NCBI GenBank assembly: GCA_033439795.1
Contig: JAUTDP010000003.1
Coordinates: forward strand, 310,001 to 374,000
Length of the DNA stretch: 64,000 nucleotides
Direction of reading: 5' to 3'
Source of the DNA: Sordaria brevicollis
Lineage: Eukaryota > Ascomycota > Sordariomycetes > Sordariales > Sordariaceae
The notes under the pieces were generated by a model. It searched no databases. It was not told where the DNA came from and was given only the letters and a program-made list of their open reading frames with translations. Made by a program: the position numbers and the translations under genes. Of the stretch, positions 1 through 12,200 are shown one piece after another. Position 1 is the stretch's first letter, and every line of letters begins with the position of its first letter.

Positions 1-3000
1 GGAGAGCCCCAAAATGCAAAAACAGATAGTAGGAGTTTCCCTCACCGTGTGTGTGTGTGTGTCTCACTTTTTCACTTCACTTTTTGCCTTTTTGTCGCCA
101 CACTTTCCAGAAAGATAGCTACCATAGTGTACCAAAATCATATATTTCTTCACACTAACTGCCAATTTCTTCTCCTCCACTCCAGCGTTGTTGTTACTAT
201 AGCCGCGCAGTACTTTTGAAAACTTAACTCTACTTATATGTTGATGGACCTACTTACACGTCGATGGACCAACTCACTCACTCACTCACTTACTCACAGA
301 CGAAACTATATTAGACGAGCACGAAACCAGCCAGCCAGGTTGTGAAGAGAGGAGAAGACGTTGGTTGAAGCGTAATGCAGTGTTTATTACAGTTATTCTC
401 GCATATAACGTGTGGGTGTGAGTAAAGAGTAGTAAGGGTGAGGGTGAGTGGGTGGGTATTTCGTGCTTAGCTTACCTCTAGCCAACCTCGCTCATACCCA
501 CGGTTAACGGTTTGGGAAAAAGACGGTTATATATATACCTGAAAGGGTGATGAGAGGAGTTTTACTTCAAGTAGCCAAGAGGCACGTTCTTCCCTAGAGT
601 TACCTGCATCTATGTCACACACTCCAATTCTCTCCATCCGTCTGTCCTCTTCAAATTTCGCCGCCCCTGGACTATCTTCCTCTCATGACACATGTTTAGT
701 GAAGAGACTACATCGCTCAGCGAAGCACCGGCCACGGATTCCAAACGGATACGTGCGAGCATGTGATGAGGAATAACCGGAGGACTCGATGACGGCGGGT
801 TCAGAGGTGAGAAAATGGGAATCATTGTACAGATTTCTACATGAACACAAACGGATGTAGCATTTGTTGATTGACTGTGGCATTTCCGTTTCCGAGTCGT
901 TGCTACTCTCGCTGGCTCGGTAAAGTAAGCGGGATGAAGTAGTCCAACTGTGCGAGGTGTCTTTGTCCCTGGCGTGGTCTGGGGAGTGAAGTAAGTTTTT
1001 GGTGCTATGAATAAAACTGTACATCATGAATGGGTTGGTTAGCCATTATGGGGTGTTGTTGTTCAGGATATATCTGGGCTTGAGAGAGTCGGTTGCTTCG
1101 GGATCTCATGGGGTTCTTTAGTGGTGAGCGGGACACTTGCGTGGCTTGAAGGTGGTTAGTTGGTGGAAGGCAAGTTCAAGGGGACGTCCGTCCATCTGCA
1201 AAGACGATACCAGATGGTTTTATGATGCCCCGGTTTGAGTGTTGCCTGGAGTTCAAGACGATGCTGAAAATGATGCTGCATGGCTTGATACCGAGTCTTG
1301 TAGCCCATATCATAGTTTGACGGACTTCCAAGGGGGGCTAAGCATGAGACACCGCGTAAGTGTTACTACGGTAGGTTAAGCGTATCGACTTGTGTGCTTC
1401 TTCGCTCGCAACATAGCCATCACCTAGAAATATCATCTTCAGTGATGGAACAACTTTGCTTCTGAGGCTGGCTTGCAAAAGCGCAGATAATGACGTTGCG
1501 GATCATCACACTGCAAACTGTTTTTATTCTTCCGATACTGGAGACAGTGGCCCTGCGAGCACGGCAACCTTTTAAATATCTCGAAGGGGCAAGAAGTCGG
1601 AATCACAAGCACCTGAACTTGGCAGAGCCTGGCCCGCTCAAGTGGTTCGATCGGTTATGTTCGATCGTGTGATTCTGGTATTTGCGAAGTGCGGCTCTTT
1701 CAGTGTTGGTTTCCAAAAGCCCCGGCGACGACTCCGTATCTTGCCGTATGTCCGGTCTCCATCCCGGAGCTCGTTCGGGATTCTTGTGGGGGAAAGCGGA
1801 CGGCGATGGACGGAAGTGGTCAAAAGTGGGCCATAGTCGCCGCCGCTTGCGCCGGGGGTCGAGGACGAGGACGTCTCGAAGTGCGGAACCGTGTGTGAAG
1901 CTTTTTTCACAAGCCTGGGCAAACATGGGGCCTTGCTGCTGCCGGGCAAGTCGACGTGGACGAATCCCATCTTGTGATTTCAGTCGATTTGCCTCTCGAG
2001 TGGAGAATTGTTAGCAGTTTCCAAAGACTTGTACACAGTGGTTGTAAATAAGTCTCGGGAACTGTCTTTACCCAACAAAAAAAAAGTCTGAAAATGTCCC
2101 CAACAGAATGAAGTGAGCGACTGTGCGAGATGTTGTCTCGTCGCGCGAGGCGCGCAAGTTGGAAGCTCTGGCCAATCCTATCCGGCCATGGCATCCAGAA
2201 AATGTAACCCCCACTCCGTGTGTGTTCCTGTCCCTTGCGAATTGCGAATCGTGGTCCTCGAAAGAACTCCCTTCCAGCCGACGACGTGCATGAAACGAAT
2301 CTGCAACCGAGGACAGGACGGCGAGGGGATGGACCCCTTCCCTTGCACTTCTGCTGACACCCAAACCTGAATGGGACTGCGGGTGGCTTGGAAGACCCTG
2401 TGGTGATTTCGAGGTGGTGTGGAAAAGAAGAACACCATCATGTGAAAAAGAGCCTTCATGGGATGATGCTAACCATCGTGAAAATGCTTCAACTGCTCAA
2501 ACAGAAAGAGAACCTCGTTGGCAGGGGCAATGTTTGGAGCGCACGTCCTTGTACGATGAAACAGCAAAGACAGCCCTGCCGAAGACTCGAAGGCAAGAAG
2601 TCTCGAAGTTTGCGAGTGCCAGCACAGTCGAAAAAGTCAAAAAGAGCGAGAAGTCTCCCCAAGTACCTTTCTACCCCGCGCAATGCTACGCTCTGGGCTT
2701 TATGGACTGGGGTCTCCACCAACCCTTGTGCCCGTCGCCTTATCAATCCTTATCGATAAAGCTTCCAGCTCGAAACGGACATCACTGCACCCTGAAATTG
2801 GAGACTCTGCTCTCGTGTGGTGAAACGGTTTCGTCCGAGAACTGAATCGACACAGACGAGAATCTCATGAGCGACATGAGTCGTCATTGTCTCGAAAGCG
2901 TCCGATGTTGACACGCTCCCAATACGGGCTACCTCATTAAGTCGGCGTCTCCCGTCCCTCAAGTCATCCCAAGACGAGGCTCCTGACGACATTTGGGCCG

Positions 3001-3982
3001 GAGAAAGATACGGACGCTGCAACGAACAATTCAGCGCGAGATCCCTGCGTCCTGTCGGGCTGTCGACCCAATGTCGAGCTGGAGCTGGAACAGCAGCATG
3101 TTCCAAAATGGACCATCTCCAGCCATCTGTTCAAAATTCGCCCCCCTCCAATTACCAATTCGGAATGCCTTCAAATCACAATCACTTGCTGATCGAAAGG
3201 CCTCGGTAAGACAATACAGTATGGAAAGGAATTGACATCTGCGTCTCTCTCTTTAACTCGCAATTGCCCAAGGAGTGTTGCAATTGTCGTTGGCCAGTTG
3301 TGAAATCGGTCGCTCTCAACCCTTTTCCAGCTGGAAGCCCAATCGCCAATTCCCCTCCCACATCCAACCCTTGTTTCAGCTCTCACAAGCCGACACTGAT
3401 TGGCATGTGAATGTTATAGGGTACTTGGGGGTACTTCCACACCACCCTCTCCACATATCTTGACTTTTCGAGATTGCCATCCAACATTGGACCTCCATGC
3501 ATCTCAGCTTCAATATCCAATTCTAAAAGCGGTGAAAAAGGAAGATCACAGTGCAGTTGATAACAAAGCATGATAAACCCTCACGACACACAATTGGAGA
3601 CAGTTGACTGTAGGGACCGAGCTAGAGCATGCATGGCAGCCAAAAAGGTAAAATTGTTAAAGCGGGCGAAGCGCCCAACTGACAACTCTGGATCCTCCAC
3701 AAACTTTGAAAAACAAAAGTGGCCAAAACCAAAGAGGTGGTCCATAGCCCGTTGCCTGGACGAGTCTTGATATTGCCTCCTTTGTATCCGCCGCAGGTTT
3801 GTTTTGACACTTGACTGTAGTGTACCTTGTATGAGATCGACAGCCAGGCTGCTCTGGGCGGTATGGTAGTATAGGTAGGTAGAGGCGGGACCACCAAAGA
3901 AGTATTCGCCTTAGAAATTTCTTGAATAGCAAGGGCACACCAGAGGAGCAAAGCACGGTTTACACAGCCCTTTTCATAACAA

Positions 3983-3990
3983 TATATAAA
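3983..3990 (+). promoter_or_regulatory. Candidate TATA box of the desaturase gene
   Basis: The octamer TATATAAA lies about 517 bp upstream of the desaturase start codon, followed by a pyrimidine-rich leader and a spliceable leader intron. Position and strand fit a core promoter for a highly expressed gene. Transcription start mapping is absent, so this is inference from motif and context. Confidence 0.35.
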
Positions 3991-4384
3991 ACCAGAAACC
4001 CAATTGTCAAACCTAACCTTGAATCTTTTGAAAGTGTACAATTCTTGGTCGTGTCTCTCTTTTCTCCAGGTTGCATCCCCCTCCCCATCCAGCCCGTCCA
4101 GCCCATCCAGCCCATCCCGGACCGAGCCCCGTAACATCGGGAATCCCAACAAATCATCCACCGGGCAAAAACAATCGACCCACGTCTAGCACCACAAATT
4201 TTCCGGGGTCCCTACTTTGACGCTTCCACTTCACTTTTGTTTTTCTTTTCACGCATCCCTCTCTCTTTTCTGAACCAAGAGATTGCGGCGTCAACCACCA
4301 ACCTTTCTCTCCCCTTCCCTGTGTGTGCGTGTGTATACACTTTTGTTTATTCGGTTGTGTCTCCGAACAAAAAAGTCCTTGACG

Positions 4385-4444
4385 GTAAGCAAGCACCTTC
4401 CACTAGCATCCATCCCTTCCATGTCTTCTTCTCTTCCACTCTAG
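4385..4444 (+). other. Probable 5' UTR intron of the desaturase gene
   Basis: A GTAAGC donor follows GACG at 4384, a pyrimidine-rich body runs to an ACTCTAG acceptor at 4444, and the 60-bp length matches other introns in this window. The coding sequence itself is uninterrupted and starts 62 bp further on. Leader introns are common in highly expressed fungal genes, but only RNA data can confirm this one. Confidence 0.45.
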
Positions 4445-4506
4445 AGAACGACCACCACTGACACCTCTTCCAGTCCGCTTCGTGACATCAGGCAGATTAT
4501 CCCAAG

Positions 4507-5949
4507 ATGGCGTCCGTCTCCTCCGCCCTGCCCACGGGCAACAAGCCTGCCCTGCGCAGAACCCAGACCGAGGCCACCACCGACTCGTACCCCGCTACCG
4601 CCGATGCCTCTCCCTTCGACTCTCCTCTTGAGCGTTCCGCCTCCAACACCTCGCTCTCCTCCTTGGCCTCCGACAACGTCAAGACCGACAAGGCCGAGTT
4701 CGGCAAGCTGATCGACACCTACGGCAACGAGTTCGAGGTTCCCGACTTCACCATCAAGGACATCCGCGATGCCATCCCCAAGCACTGCTACGAGCGCTCC
4801 GCTCTCCGCTCCTTGTCCTATGTCGCCCGCGACATGGTCTACCTCGCCGTCACATTCTACGTTTGGAACAAATACGTCACTCCCGAGTACATCCCCCTCA
4901 AGGCTGCCCGTGTTGTTCTCTGGGGCCTGTACACCTTCATGCAGGGTCTCTTCGGCACCGGTCTCTGGGTCCTTGCCCACGAGTGCGGTCACCAGGCCTT
5001 CTCTCCTTCCAGGTTCATCAACGACACTGTCGGCTGGGTCCTCCACTCCGCCCTCCTCGTCCCTTACTTCTCCTGGAAGTTCTCCCACAGCAAGCACCAC
5101 AAGGCCACCGGCAACATTGAGCGCGACATGGTCTTCGTCCCCCGCACCCGCGAGCAGCAGGCTTCCCGCATCGGCAAGTTCGCCCACGAGCTTTCTGAGC
5201 TGACCGAGGAGACCCCCATCTACACCCTCATCCACCTCATCGGTCAGCAGCTCATCGGTTGGCCCAACTACCTCATGACCAACGTCACCGGCCACAACAA
5301 CCACGAGAAGCAGCGCGAGGGCCGCGGCAAGGGCAAGAAGAACGGCTGGTTCACCGGCGTCAACCACTTCAACCCCAACTCTCCCCTCTACGAGGAGCGT
5401 GAGGCCCCCTGGATCATTGTTTCCGACATCGGTATCGCCATCACCATCACCGCCCTCGTCTACCTCTGCAAGACCTTCGGCACCTCCAACATGTTCGTCT
5501 GGTACTTCCTCCCCTACCTCTGGGTCAACCACTGGCTCGTCGCCATCACCTACCTCCAGCACACCGACCCCTCGCTCCCCCACTACACCGCCGAGGAGTG
5601 GAACTTTGTCCGTGGCGCCGCCGCGACTATTGACCGCGAGTTCGGCTTCATCGGCCGCCACCTGCTCCACGGCATCATCGAGACCCACGTCCTCCACCAC
5701 TACGTCAGCACCATCCCCTTCTACAACGCCGACGAGGCCTCCGAGGCCATCAAGAAGGTCATGGGCAAGCACTACCGCTCCGACGTCAAGGACGGCCCCA
5801 TTGGCTTCATCAAGTCCATGTGGAAGGCCGCTCGTTGGTGCCAGTGGGTTGAGCCTACCGAGGGCGCTGAGGGCAAGGGCAAGGGCGTCTTGTTCTACCG
5901 CAACCAGAACGGTCTCGGCACCAAGCCTGCCAAGCTCCCCAAGGCTTAA
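4507..5949 (+). CDS. Delta-12 (oleate) fatty acid desaturase
   Basis: A 480-residue single-exon protein of the membrane-bound fatty acid desaturase family. It would convert oleoyl to linoleoyl chains in the endoplasmic reticulum, using a di-iron centre and cytochrome b5 electrons. The three histidine boxes are all present: HECGH at 158-162, HSKHH at 194-198 and HVLHH at 394-398. Hydrophobic membrane segments lie before the first box, at about 110-150, and between the second and third boxes, at about 300-345. The first 60 residues are a Ser/Thr-rich cytosolic tail typical of fungal delta-12 enzymes. The start sits in a good Neurospora context (CAAGATGGC). Codons end overwhelmingly in C, which points to high expression and also creates a long spurious antisense frame. 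Delta-15 (omega-3) desaturases share these boxes, so regioselectivity is inferred from overall resemblance and length. Confidence 0.95.
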   Translation: MASVSSALPTGNKPALRRTQTEATTDSYPATADASPFDSPLERSASNTSLSSLASDNVKTDKAEFGKLIDTYGNEFEVPDFTIKDIRDAIPKHCYERSALRSLSYVARDMVYLAVTFYVWNKYVTPEYIPLKAARVVLWGLYTFMQGLFGTGLWVLAHECGHQAFSPSRFINDTVGWVLHSALLVPYFSWKFSHSKHHKATGNIERDMVFVPRTREQQASRIGKFAHELSELTEETPIYTLIHLIGQQLIGWPNYLMTNVTGHNNHEKQREGRGKGKKNGWFTGVNHFNPNSPLYEEREAPWIIVSDIGIAITITALVYLCKTFGTSNMFVWYFLPYLWVNHWLVAITYLQHTDPSLPHYTAEEWNFVRGAAATIDREFGFIGRHLLHGIIETHVLHHYVSTIPFYNADEASEAIKKVMGKHYRSDVKDGPIGFIKSMWKAARWCQWVEPTEGAEGKGKGVLFYRNQNGLGTKPAKLPKA

Positions 5950-8291
5950 GTATCTCGGGAGAACATATGTAGAGAGTCGAGAATCATCCCATCACCCAAT
6001 CTAGGCCGTGTCTGTCGATAGAAGAAAAAAGAGGCGTCATGATGCCGAACGAGACGAGGCCAGCAGCGACAAAAATTTGATCGGTTTGGCATAGAAACCT
6101 GGCCACACACGCTTCGCACTACGTCCCGCGTAGGGACATTAAAAACGGATAGATCTGGAAGAACATCAATTATGTTTTCAGAAATGGGGCAGGAGGTATC
6201 GTCATATCGATTTCATGGGAAATGGGAGATGGGGAACGCGATGGGTTATGATAACAAAACAAATCGTCGGGAGGAACGGAAAGGATACCAAAAAAGAATA
6301 TTTTCGCCTTTGTATATAAGAAGTGCATAGACAGGGTTAGAGAAGCGTGTGAAGAGAGAAGAGAAACATAAGAGTTACTTAACGACAAATGTTGCAAGTT
6401 GCATCGGTTCGGGATTGTATGGATTTGTCCTTTATGTCCGGTCATCAAGAAGTACGGCATCATCGTTTTAGCGATTAAAGAGGGTATAGAAATTGGGATA
6501 TATCACCACGATGGGTTGTGGTATGGTATAAAAGGGAAGTTTGATTTTTGTTGGAAAGAAGAGCGACACAGTTCAAGTTTTATCGTACATTTCATCTTCT
6601 GTTCCTGATCTTGGCTATTATTGATTCTCCGTCACTTGATCACTTGACCACTTCTCGTTTCGGCATAATCCATCCAAACATAACCCCTCCATCAACGGCT
6701 TAATAAAAGTGAGCATATCTGTCAAGGAGGTCAAAGGTGGCTGACATCTTGATCGTAGGCCAATCCATGCAATCCGATTGGATAATGGACACACGACCAT
6801 CCATGGAATCCCATTGCTCGTGTTCGTCACCAAAAACCTGCAATTACCACTACATACAACATTTCTGTCGGGTTCTCGTCAAGGCCTCTTTTTCTATCAC
6901 CACTTGGTAAATAGAAGGTGAAGTAACAAATGATTGATTGCTTGCTTGCTTCTTCAATGTGCTCAACGGCGTCCATCATGATGATTCGAGGTACAGAGTG
7001 GAAGTAGTGCGTGCGTGCGGGGTGACAAAGGGACTTTTTGTCCTACGTACCCAGATGTCAAAAAAAGTCAAAGGTGGTCATCATCGATGGATGGGGCACA
7101 GACACTGAACTGAACTGAACGGTAATCAACAACAACCTTTTTGAGGCACACACAACAAAACAGATAGTAAGCTCTGCTGCTAAGGTGAGCTGACCTGGAA
7201 TGAGATGAGCTGAGCTGATGAGGTAAAACCGAGGTGATGTTTTGCCAATGATTTGGTATTCCCTTTTTTTTTTTTTTTGGTCTCCAAGATGGTTGTCGCT
7301 CGATCTATATATATATATAACATAACGGCTTCCGCATAGGTATTATTTCTAAGGGAATATCAAATCCATCGGGACAGACTCCCGCGAGAACATATCAAGA
7401 TACTTACGCAGGTCTACCTTATTTCGGAGTCCTTGCCTACCTACAACTACCGAGTAAGGAAAAGATTCGATTTCTTGACAGCGTTTAATTAAAGTGGTTG
7501 AGTCGTAAGCGTTGACGACTATACCTACCAAGAAAATGCTGATCCGTTTATCCCATATAGGTATTCCTGTATACTGGTACACCAAAACCTTTGTTATTGA
7601 CGGACGGACTTGGCTCCGGCGAAAAAGTCCCTGGCTTTCACACAGTTGGACAACCCGGCCCCTTTCTTTTTTTGTTATGTGCTGTGTGATACATCCCGTG
7701 GAGTGGCTTGCACATGAGATGTAGCAGGTAACCAAATTACCCAAACTCAAAGAAAAAAAAGTTGGAGATATGAGTGGTTATCAGATAAAAAAAATTAGGT
7801 GAAGGTACCTTGATGGTCAAGCAGGGGAAAAGAACGGGCCGCGTAATTGTGTAGCAGGCTCGTAAAGTCGTGGTGTAGTTATAAGTTCGTTCTAATGTTT
7901 GAAGCTTAACAGTAATAGCAAGAACGAGAGTTTCGGATTGACTGCTCAATGGATGTAAATGGATCGTAGAATTTGTGCGTATGGTGATAAACCAAAAATT
8001 TCAGAAAACCATAGATTGGAAGAACTCCTTGACACTGGAACCTAGTGGCTGGATAAATATCAATGTAAACTCCATTAAATGTAGGATTGTCCGTTGGGCT
8101 CAAGGTTGAACGATTTCGAAACCTTGCTCTGTCATAGATCATAAACTCAAGCGACCAGATACTCTCTGGCACACTCAAGAACCGCCTGCCTAGATGCTCA
8201 TCCTGGAAATCGAGAGATCCGCCGTCCCTTCCCAGCAAGAAGATAGATTAACATCAACGGGCCCACTGTCTTTCAACTCTCCCCGCGCTCT
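5950..8291. other. Intergenic region between convergent genes
   Basis: This is the shared 3' side of the desaturase (+) and the CVNH gene (-). I see no supported gene. Visible features are a run of about 16 T at 7264-7279 and a short TA repeat near 7302-7318. An open frame at 7349-7750 (-) has no ATG near its start and no recognisable domain. Confidence 0.6.
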
Positions 8292-9241
8292 TCAATCCTC
8301 AATCGGAGGAGGCAAAGGACCAGGACCGATTCCCGACCCCATTCCTCCACGGCAAACGAGGGTGCCATTTCTGTTTTCCACGCCTTCGTCTTTAAGTTAC
8401 CACCATCATCGTCAGCTCCACTGCTTGTTTTTTTTCTTTCTTCAGATCACGGCAAATAGTAAAAAAGGGAAGACGTACCAAGATCCAAAACAGTCTCAAC
8501 CGCCCCCTCGCCCGTCATCGGCGCACAGCTACACTTCAACTCATGCGTAGACCCAGCGGGGCCCGCGCCGGTCGTGAGCTTGCAATCCCCGCAGTAGTTT
8601 GCATACTTGCCCCTATTTGTATTTCTTTCTGTCAGCCATCACTTTCTCTTCACCATCTTCCCTGATCATCCCCCCCTTCCCCATCTCCGCCCTCTACTAC
8701 CTCACCCACACCCGTTGCGAATGAAAGAGGTGACTTACAGCGCCTGCCAAATCAACCTCCCCTCATTTCCACCATAATTCCCACCTTCCGGACCCCGTCC
8801 AGTGGTCCCTCCAGCGGTTGTCGACCCCTGATCAAACCCAATACACATGTTCAAATCCAGCTGGTTGAATTCCGGCCCCTCCTCCTTTTGTCTATCTCCC
8901 TCTCCATCTCCCTCTCCCTCTCCCTCCCCAGAGCCAGATCCAGATCCAGAGCCTGGGAGGGAAGTCAAGGTGTGAACAGGACTGCAAGTAGCAGCGAGAA
9001 AGTAATTGTTCATCAGCGTGATTTGGTCGCACGAGTGCGAGAAGTTGCCGGTGATTTTGCTGTCCATTGGTACCAAAGAGGAGGGGAGGGGAGCATGAGG
9101 AGGGACGGGAGGAAGGGGGCGGTTGGGAGCTGGGATGGTGGGTGTTGAGGGGGCGAAGGGGATGAAGGGGGCGAAGGGGTGGGCGAGGGTGAGAGTGAAG
9201 GAGGCGGCTCCCATCACGGAGAGGATGGGTGGGAGTTGCAT
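8292..9241 (-). CDS. Secreted CyanoVirin-N homology (CVNH) domain protein, three exons
   Basis: Rebuilt exons are 9241-8739, 8612-8479 and 8389-8292, giving 244 residues. Introns are 126 and 89 bp with GTAAGT and GTACGT donors and TAG and AAG acceptors; the frame is kept across both. CVNH domains are small lectin-like folds, often mannose-binding. Residues 66-86 (GNFSHSC...LAATC), 128-135 (LDLNMCIG), 161-165 (GRLIW), 171-180 (YANYCGDCKL) and 209-225 (VLDL...NGTLVC) follow the CVNH consensus in order through both sequence repeats. Cysteines lie at 71, 86, 133, 175, 178, 195, 197 and 225. The N-terminus has a moderate hydrophobic stretch ending near A20, so secretion is plausible, followed by a Pro-rich linker at 23-58. 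Repeat 1 carries a Gly-Ser/Gly-Glu insert at 97-122 and a Gly-rich insert at 139-160. The first ATG of the frame was chosen because the frame's earlier start is a TTG. The least certain part is the third exon, chosen because it completes the domain. Confidence 0.75.
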
Positions 9242-12200
9242 GTTTGTCGGTTCGTATGTCTGAGTTGAGTTCGTTTCTGCTGTGTTCAAGCGGGTGTTGA
9301 TGTATGTGGGAGTAAATTTCGGAAAAAAAAAAAATTGTTGAGAGATCTTGGTCGAAGGTAGATTTCCGCGTATGTAAAGCGATATATGTTCGCTGTTTTG
9401 AATAGGTAGGGTGCGTACTGGAAGAAGTTCTGTCCGAGTCTTTGGTTTTCGAGATGCAGATCCAGATTTGCCTTTTGACTGTCGAGACTGACAATCAAAA
9501 ATAAAATCGTCGCACCCGTTGCTCCTGCCTGTTTATTCGGTTCGGTTTTGCGAAAGGGCCGCTGGTATCCCAAGTGAGAACCTTGATGGCCAAGAAAGCT
9601 CAAATTCGGAAGGCGCGTCCTTCGTTTGTTCTTTCCACGTTGGTTCGAGACTGGAAATCGACGTCAGTCAGTGTCCAAGTTTCACATCTCCAAATAGTCC
9701 TTCGGTTTCTTCTACCTGATCTTGACCTCGGTGTACCACATCTCGAAATAGAATCTGAGACCGGTAGACGTCACCGTCACCTTGTCACAATCTGTCTGCA
9801 CTACAGACGACGGGATCACTTCAGGACACACAACAGACTTCAGCTTTTTGACTATCCTCCCCCTTGATAAGGTAACGTCATGCCGAGAGTTTGTCTTTCA
9901 GTCAATCGTGGGCGTGGGGAACTGGGACGTTTGCCTTGCCACGCCACAGTGAGACTGACAGATAACGGTTGTGATATTCGTGTTTCCTTGAGAAACAAGA
10001 ACCCCCCGAGAAAGAGAAAAGGAGGTCATACCTTGTCAGACAGAAAAAACCCTCCCGCGATCTCAAGACCTGGAGGGGAAAAAGTTACACACGGCAGTGA
10101 AGCAGATAGACCTGAGACCGAGGCCACTCCGACACAAAACTTGACAACGACAGTCGACGAACACTCCGGTAAACCAGTGAAGTAAGTGGAGGGAAGGACT
10201 TCCTTCGATATATACCCACAAGATGGCCACCGTATATATATATATACCGTACCCTCAACATTTCTCCGACGAGATCGACAGCAACGGCGCAACAGGCTAA
10301 AATCACAACAACCAAACAAACGCGGGGTTGCTGGGTATTGCGGATTGCGGGATCTTGATTCTTGTCTCACGGATTGGAATGCTTGCTTGTCATCTGGCAT
10401 CCTCTTCCCTTGATTGAACGGGAAGGGAAAGGGAACTAAATGGGAATGAGCAAACATCCTCGTCGGTTTGTGTTCTAATTCAGTTGGTGTTGTAGGAAAC
10501 CAGGGCCAGTTCCGTCCCGCCATCACATGTGTTAGACGTAAAGAGTCGAGAATGTTTCGACCACGAATGTTTGGATATTGTCCAGACATTCCATCCTACA
10601 CTTGTCGAGTGACAACAACTTGCCAACCCGAAAAGGCCACCAGCTAGGAAGTCGGAGGCAGCCAACCACGACGACGACGATCTTACGAGGAAAGTTCGAA
10701 ACAGCATCGCTCGAAAACCTACCCATCGATCAACAAGACCCTAACCCAGTCCGACCCTGATGACCCGAGGCGAGGCCCGCACCGCACCGGCGGACCGGCC
10801 CAAACGTGGCCCGGGTTCGTCCATTTATGTTTATAGCCGGAACGGCCTTCCTCGTGGCAGACCGGAGATAGGTCAGGGTTAGACATGTGCTTACAGTATG
10901 TGCTAGCATGGCAGTTTTAAAGTTTGTAAGACGATCCATCTTTCGCGGCCCCTGGGGCTAGGCTTGTCTGATATTGGCTTCTTCTTAGCCAGTCTTGGCT
11001 TTTTTTTCCTTTCCTTTTCCCTTTTTCTTTAGGTAAGCTTGGTCCCTTGCGACTAAAATCCATGGGGTCATTTCTGCGATGCTTCTGGCGTTGCTTCTCG
11101 AAGGACCGTTGGGACCCTTAATTCTTTTTCCAAGGAGTTCTGAGAAATGATCCAGGGGCGCTTGAACCGGGGGTTTCTCACTCAGTTTAATGTCCCTACC
11201 CGTGAATCTCCCGTCGTCGACGATCCTGGAACAGCCCAGCATGAACAAAAGGGACGGAAAGAGATGAGGAATGACAAAACGGCAAGCTCCGCGCCCTCTG
11301 GGCATTTGTGTCTGTCTGTCGATGAAAATCTAAAACAAGGAGTTCCTGCGAGTTCTCCGCACTTGAAATTGCGCCCGTTGCCCCCCACCTCATTTCCCGC
11401 TGAATTTGTTAGGGGAGATGGGATTGGATTGGCTGGATTATTTGTAGCAGGATCTTTGGTGTGGTTCACCATTTTCCAGCACTTCCACTTGGAATGAGAC
11501 CTTTGATGGCTTCGTTCGTTTTAGCGCGTTTGATAGAGATAGAGTTCTGACAGTGATGACTTCTTGTGGTGGTGTGCTGGTGGTTGATGGTGAGCTGACG
11601 AAACGTATTTTCCGGTTCGTTCTCGAGGGGCACGCTGATGGTTTTGTTGGTGGTGAAGGTAATGGGTGATACGACAGGAGGATATTCATGATTGGCATTT
11701 GCACTGCCGTGTTACTCTTCCATCTCGTGAGCTCGTGTATGTACACTCCGGCATGCAAAACGAAGACGAGCCTTACACTACATATGTCTTTTACCTATCC
11801 CTCGTCGCTTATGATCCGCCGGGGAATTGATTGCATAATCCTTTGTGTTTGATGTCCGAACGACAGCTCCTCACATGCCGGGACTCGAGGGGACTCGGAG
11901 ATCTGGAGAGGTCTTTCAGCCCGAGATGGATGGATGATGGAGAAAGAGTTCCATCATGATCCTGCAATCTTTAGGTATTGCTTCGCCCGACTAGCACGAT
12001 TCATGTTCTCTCCGTTGGTGCGCTGGCGGCATGTTTTGACGGGAAAGCCTGCTTTTGCGACCGCCGAGATCCCTGGATCGGGACCATATATCGAACGTTG
12101 ATAAGACCAGAGATCCGGGAAGCAGGAGTGCACCTCCAGCCTTGTTTTTGAGAGGACTATAAAAATAAGGCCCGAAAGTCGGTCACCGCATAAACTAGAG

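Larger units (their letters stand above)
1..4506. other. Long gene-poor region upstream of the desaturase
   Basis: I find no convincing coding gene here. Short open frames between about 1600 and 2850 overlap in several frames, lack similarity I can recognise and mostly begin at non-ATG codons. Visible simple repeats are a GT run at 47-62, TCAC/ACTC repeats around 268-296, and a short tandem of CAGCCC-type units near 4090-4120. The last 500 bp or so should be promoter and 5' leader of the desaturase gene, including a candidate TATA element and a 5' UTR intron listed separately. Confidence 0.6.

Noticed and set aside
1603..2845. Cluster of 60-143-codon overlapping frames
   Set aside because: Frames are open on both strands at once and mostly start at non-ATG codons; this fits GC-rich non-coding sequence.
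4441..5772. 443-codon open frame antisense to the desaturase
   Set aside because: It is a by-product of the strong C-ending codon use on the plus strand; the translation is Val/Gly/Glu/Asp-rich low complexity with no domain.
7349..8238. Two minus-strand frames of 133 and 110 codons downstream of the CVNH gene
   Set aside because: No ATG near their starts and no recognisable domain; the second overlaps the 3' flank of the CVNH gene.
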